64,000 nucleotides of DNA, taken from Escarpia spicata. Taxonomy: Eukaryota > Annelida > Polychaeta > Sabellida > Siboglinidae. Under the pieces are notes generated by a model. That model saw only the letters and a program-made list of their open reading frames with translations. It searched no databases and had not been told where the DNA came from. The stretch is from NCBI GenBank assembly GCA_963995525.1, contig OZ023207.1, positions 27,185,276 through 27,249,275 of the forward strand, in the 5' to 3' direction. Below are positions 63,461 through 64,000 of the stretch, piece after piece. How positions within the stretch are numbered: the first letter of the stretch is position 1; each line of letters opens with the position of its first letter. The position numbers and the translations under genes were made by a program.

Positions 63461-64000
63461 GCCATACAGCAGTCACACTCTCCCAGTATCTAACAAGGCT
63501 TGTGTGGACAGTTGGCAGGAGAACTGGCTTCAAAGGACCACTGAATCCATTTAGCCATACAGTAGTCACACTGTCCGAGCATCTAACAAGACTTATGTGG
63601 ACAGTTGACAGAAGAACTGGCTTCAAAGGACCACTGAATACCTTTAGCCATACAGCAGTCACACTGTCCCAATATCTAACAAGGCTTGTGTGGACAGTTG
63701 ACAGGAGAACTGGCTTCAAAGGACCACTGAATCCCTTTAGCCACACAGCAGTCACACACTGTCCCCGTATCTAACAAGGCTTGTGTGGACAGTTGACAGG
63801 AGAACTGGCTTCAAAGGACCACTGAATCCCTTTAGCCATACAGCAGTCACACTGTCCCAGTATCTAACAAGGCTTGTGTGTCCAGTTGGCAGGAGAACTG
63901 GCTTCAAAGGACCACTGAATCCCTTTAACCATACATCAGTCACACTGTCCCAGCATCTAACAAGGCTTGTGTGGACAGTTGACAGGAGAACTGGCTTCAA
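63461..64000 (+). repeat. Array continuation to window edge
   Basis: The last 540 bases hold satellite monomers, a CG-type 95-bp marker (TAA ending at 63774) and a gtgtccag monomer, and stop 35 bases into a monomer. Private changes are gaatacc near 63638 and cccaatat near 63670. The array clearly continues beyond the window. Confidence 0.9.

Larger units (their letters stand above)
1071..63779 (+). repeat. 95-bp marker monomer family, 60 dispersed copies
   Basis: Sixty monomers carry an extra CA (gtcacactg becomes gtcacacactg) and are 95 bp. The first spans 1071-1165. The TAA of the following tatctaa ends at 1160, 2929, 4419, 6188, 7492, 8424, 9449, 10660, 12429, 13733, 14665, 15690, 16250, 17461, 18021, 19046, 19606, 20445, 21470, 22867, 24450, 25010, 26035, 26595, 27155, 28180, 28740, 29114*, 29581*, 30420, 33584, 34144, 35076, 36008, 36568, 37500, 37967, 38527, 39087, 40112, 40672, 41046, 44210, 44770, 45330, 46355, 46915, 47196, 47756*, 49804, 51666, 52226, 53065, 55020, 57068, 59023, 60048, 61538, 62563 and 63774. 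At the starred copies the sequence is tatgtaa. Spacings in monomers run from 3 to 34; six (560 bp) is commonest, 17 of 59. These copies serve as period marks of the higher-order repeats. Confidence 0.95.
1..64000 (+). repeat. 93-bp satellite DNA array filling the window
   Basis: The window is a head-to-tail array of a 93-bp monomer that begins CTTGTGTGGACAG and ends TATCTAACAAGG in the phase used here. Counting from the 95-bp marker monomers gives 47 bases of a partial monomer, 686 complete monomers and a 35-base partial monomer, which adds up to exactly 64,000. All copies share one orientation. Differences between monomers are single-base substitutions, apart from one recurring 2-bp expansion. 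Both edges lie inside the array, so its true length is unknown. No unique sequence, gene or inserted element is present. The family is not one I recognise. A centromeric or other heterochromatic location is plausible from array size and higher-order structure but is not shown by the sequence. Confidence 0.98.

Noticed and set aside
51..63774. Long forward open frames with a 31-residue repeat (WTVDRRTG...) as a repetitive protein gene
   Set aside because: A 93-bp unit without stops in one frame stays open indefinitely. A random 31-codon frame is open about one time in four or five, so an open frame on each strand is unremarkable. Most runs begin at GTG rather than ATG, end at the CA expansion, and show free residue changes. 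There is no promoter, splice structure or unique terminal region.
1071..63779. CENP-B box
   Set aside because: The best minus-strand candidate, around taccggg in cccggta-type monomers, has TT and CGGG but lacks the CG after TT and the central A of the required set. The plus-strand ttcgaaggac candidate has TTCG and the A but lacks CGGG. Neither satisfies the known core.
404..64000. Minus-strand open frames (TAVWLKGFSGPLKPV... repeats) as genes
   Set aside because: They mirror the same monomers on the other strand, are broken at the 95-bp monomers and at many variants, and have no independent support.
1..64000. Zinc-finger or other protein-repeat gene cluster
   Set aside because: The period is 93 bp, not the 84 bp of tandem C2H2 fingers, and no Cys-Cys/His-His spacing or other repeat-domain signature is present in either open frame.
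1..64000. CRISPR array
   Set aside because: There are no unique spacers; the entire unit is repeated.
1..64000. Assembly artefact or synthetic repeat as the explanation for the whole window
   Set aside because: The many linked single-base variants, nested duplications of different ages and two marker subfamilies are what a natural satellite shows. Artefact remains possible only for the near-identical duplications (6,241, 2,145, 2,424 and 2,515 bp) and is noted there.

Overview
The whole 64,000-base window is one uninterrupted tandem satellite array. I see no protein-coding gene, RNA gene, transposon, CRISPR array or unique-sequence island. The repeat unit is 93 bp, and a clean reference copy lies at 1166-1258. 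All copies run in the same orientation. Taking the monomer to begin at CTTGTGTGGACAG, the window opens 47 bases before a monomer boundary and closes 35 bases into a monomer. In between are 686 complete monomers: 626 of 93 bp and 60 of 95 bp. The only length variant is a 2-bp CA expansion in the CACAC tract near monomer position 68-73. Every spacing between consecutive 95-bp monomers equals n x 93 + 2.

Organism: a eukaryote, most likely an animal with a methylated genome. The array is large and homogeneous with higher-order repeat (HOR) structure. The reference monomer has about 48% GC and no CpG, and one site is repeatedly CpG in some monomers and CpA in others. I do not recognise the satellite family and cannot name a species. 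A centromeric, pericentromeric or other heterochromatic position is an inference from array type.

Layout. (1) From 1 to about 29.6 kb, HOR blocks carry the GG-type 95-bp marker (tcccGGtat). They include a ~3.26-kb-offset repeat (0.76-6.97 kb), a 6,241-bp duplication (3.46-16.14 kb), and mosaic 6-mer and 11-mer blocks (14-29 kb) with a precise 2,145-bp tandem duplication (24.08-28.38 kb). (2) From about 29.6 to 47.8 kb, blocks with the CG-type marker (tccccGtat) alternate with GG-type blocks. Here lie 837-bp, 2,424-bp and 1,209-bp tandem duplications and a 6,243-bp-offset repeat. (3) From about 47.8 to 64 kb all markers are CG-type. This part holds the most regular HOR, a 21-monomer unit of 1,955 bp repeated at 53.07-59.03 kb, followed by a 2,515-bp tandem duplication (58.39-63.46 kb).

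Long open frames exist on both strands because 93 is divisible by 3 and the monomer lacks stops in one frame per strand. The CA expansion closes the forward frame at every 95-bp monomer. I treat these frames as by-products of the repeat. The interest here is evolutionary: the markers resolve individual unequal-exchange junctions to windows of 15-92 bp.
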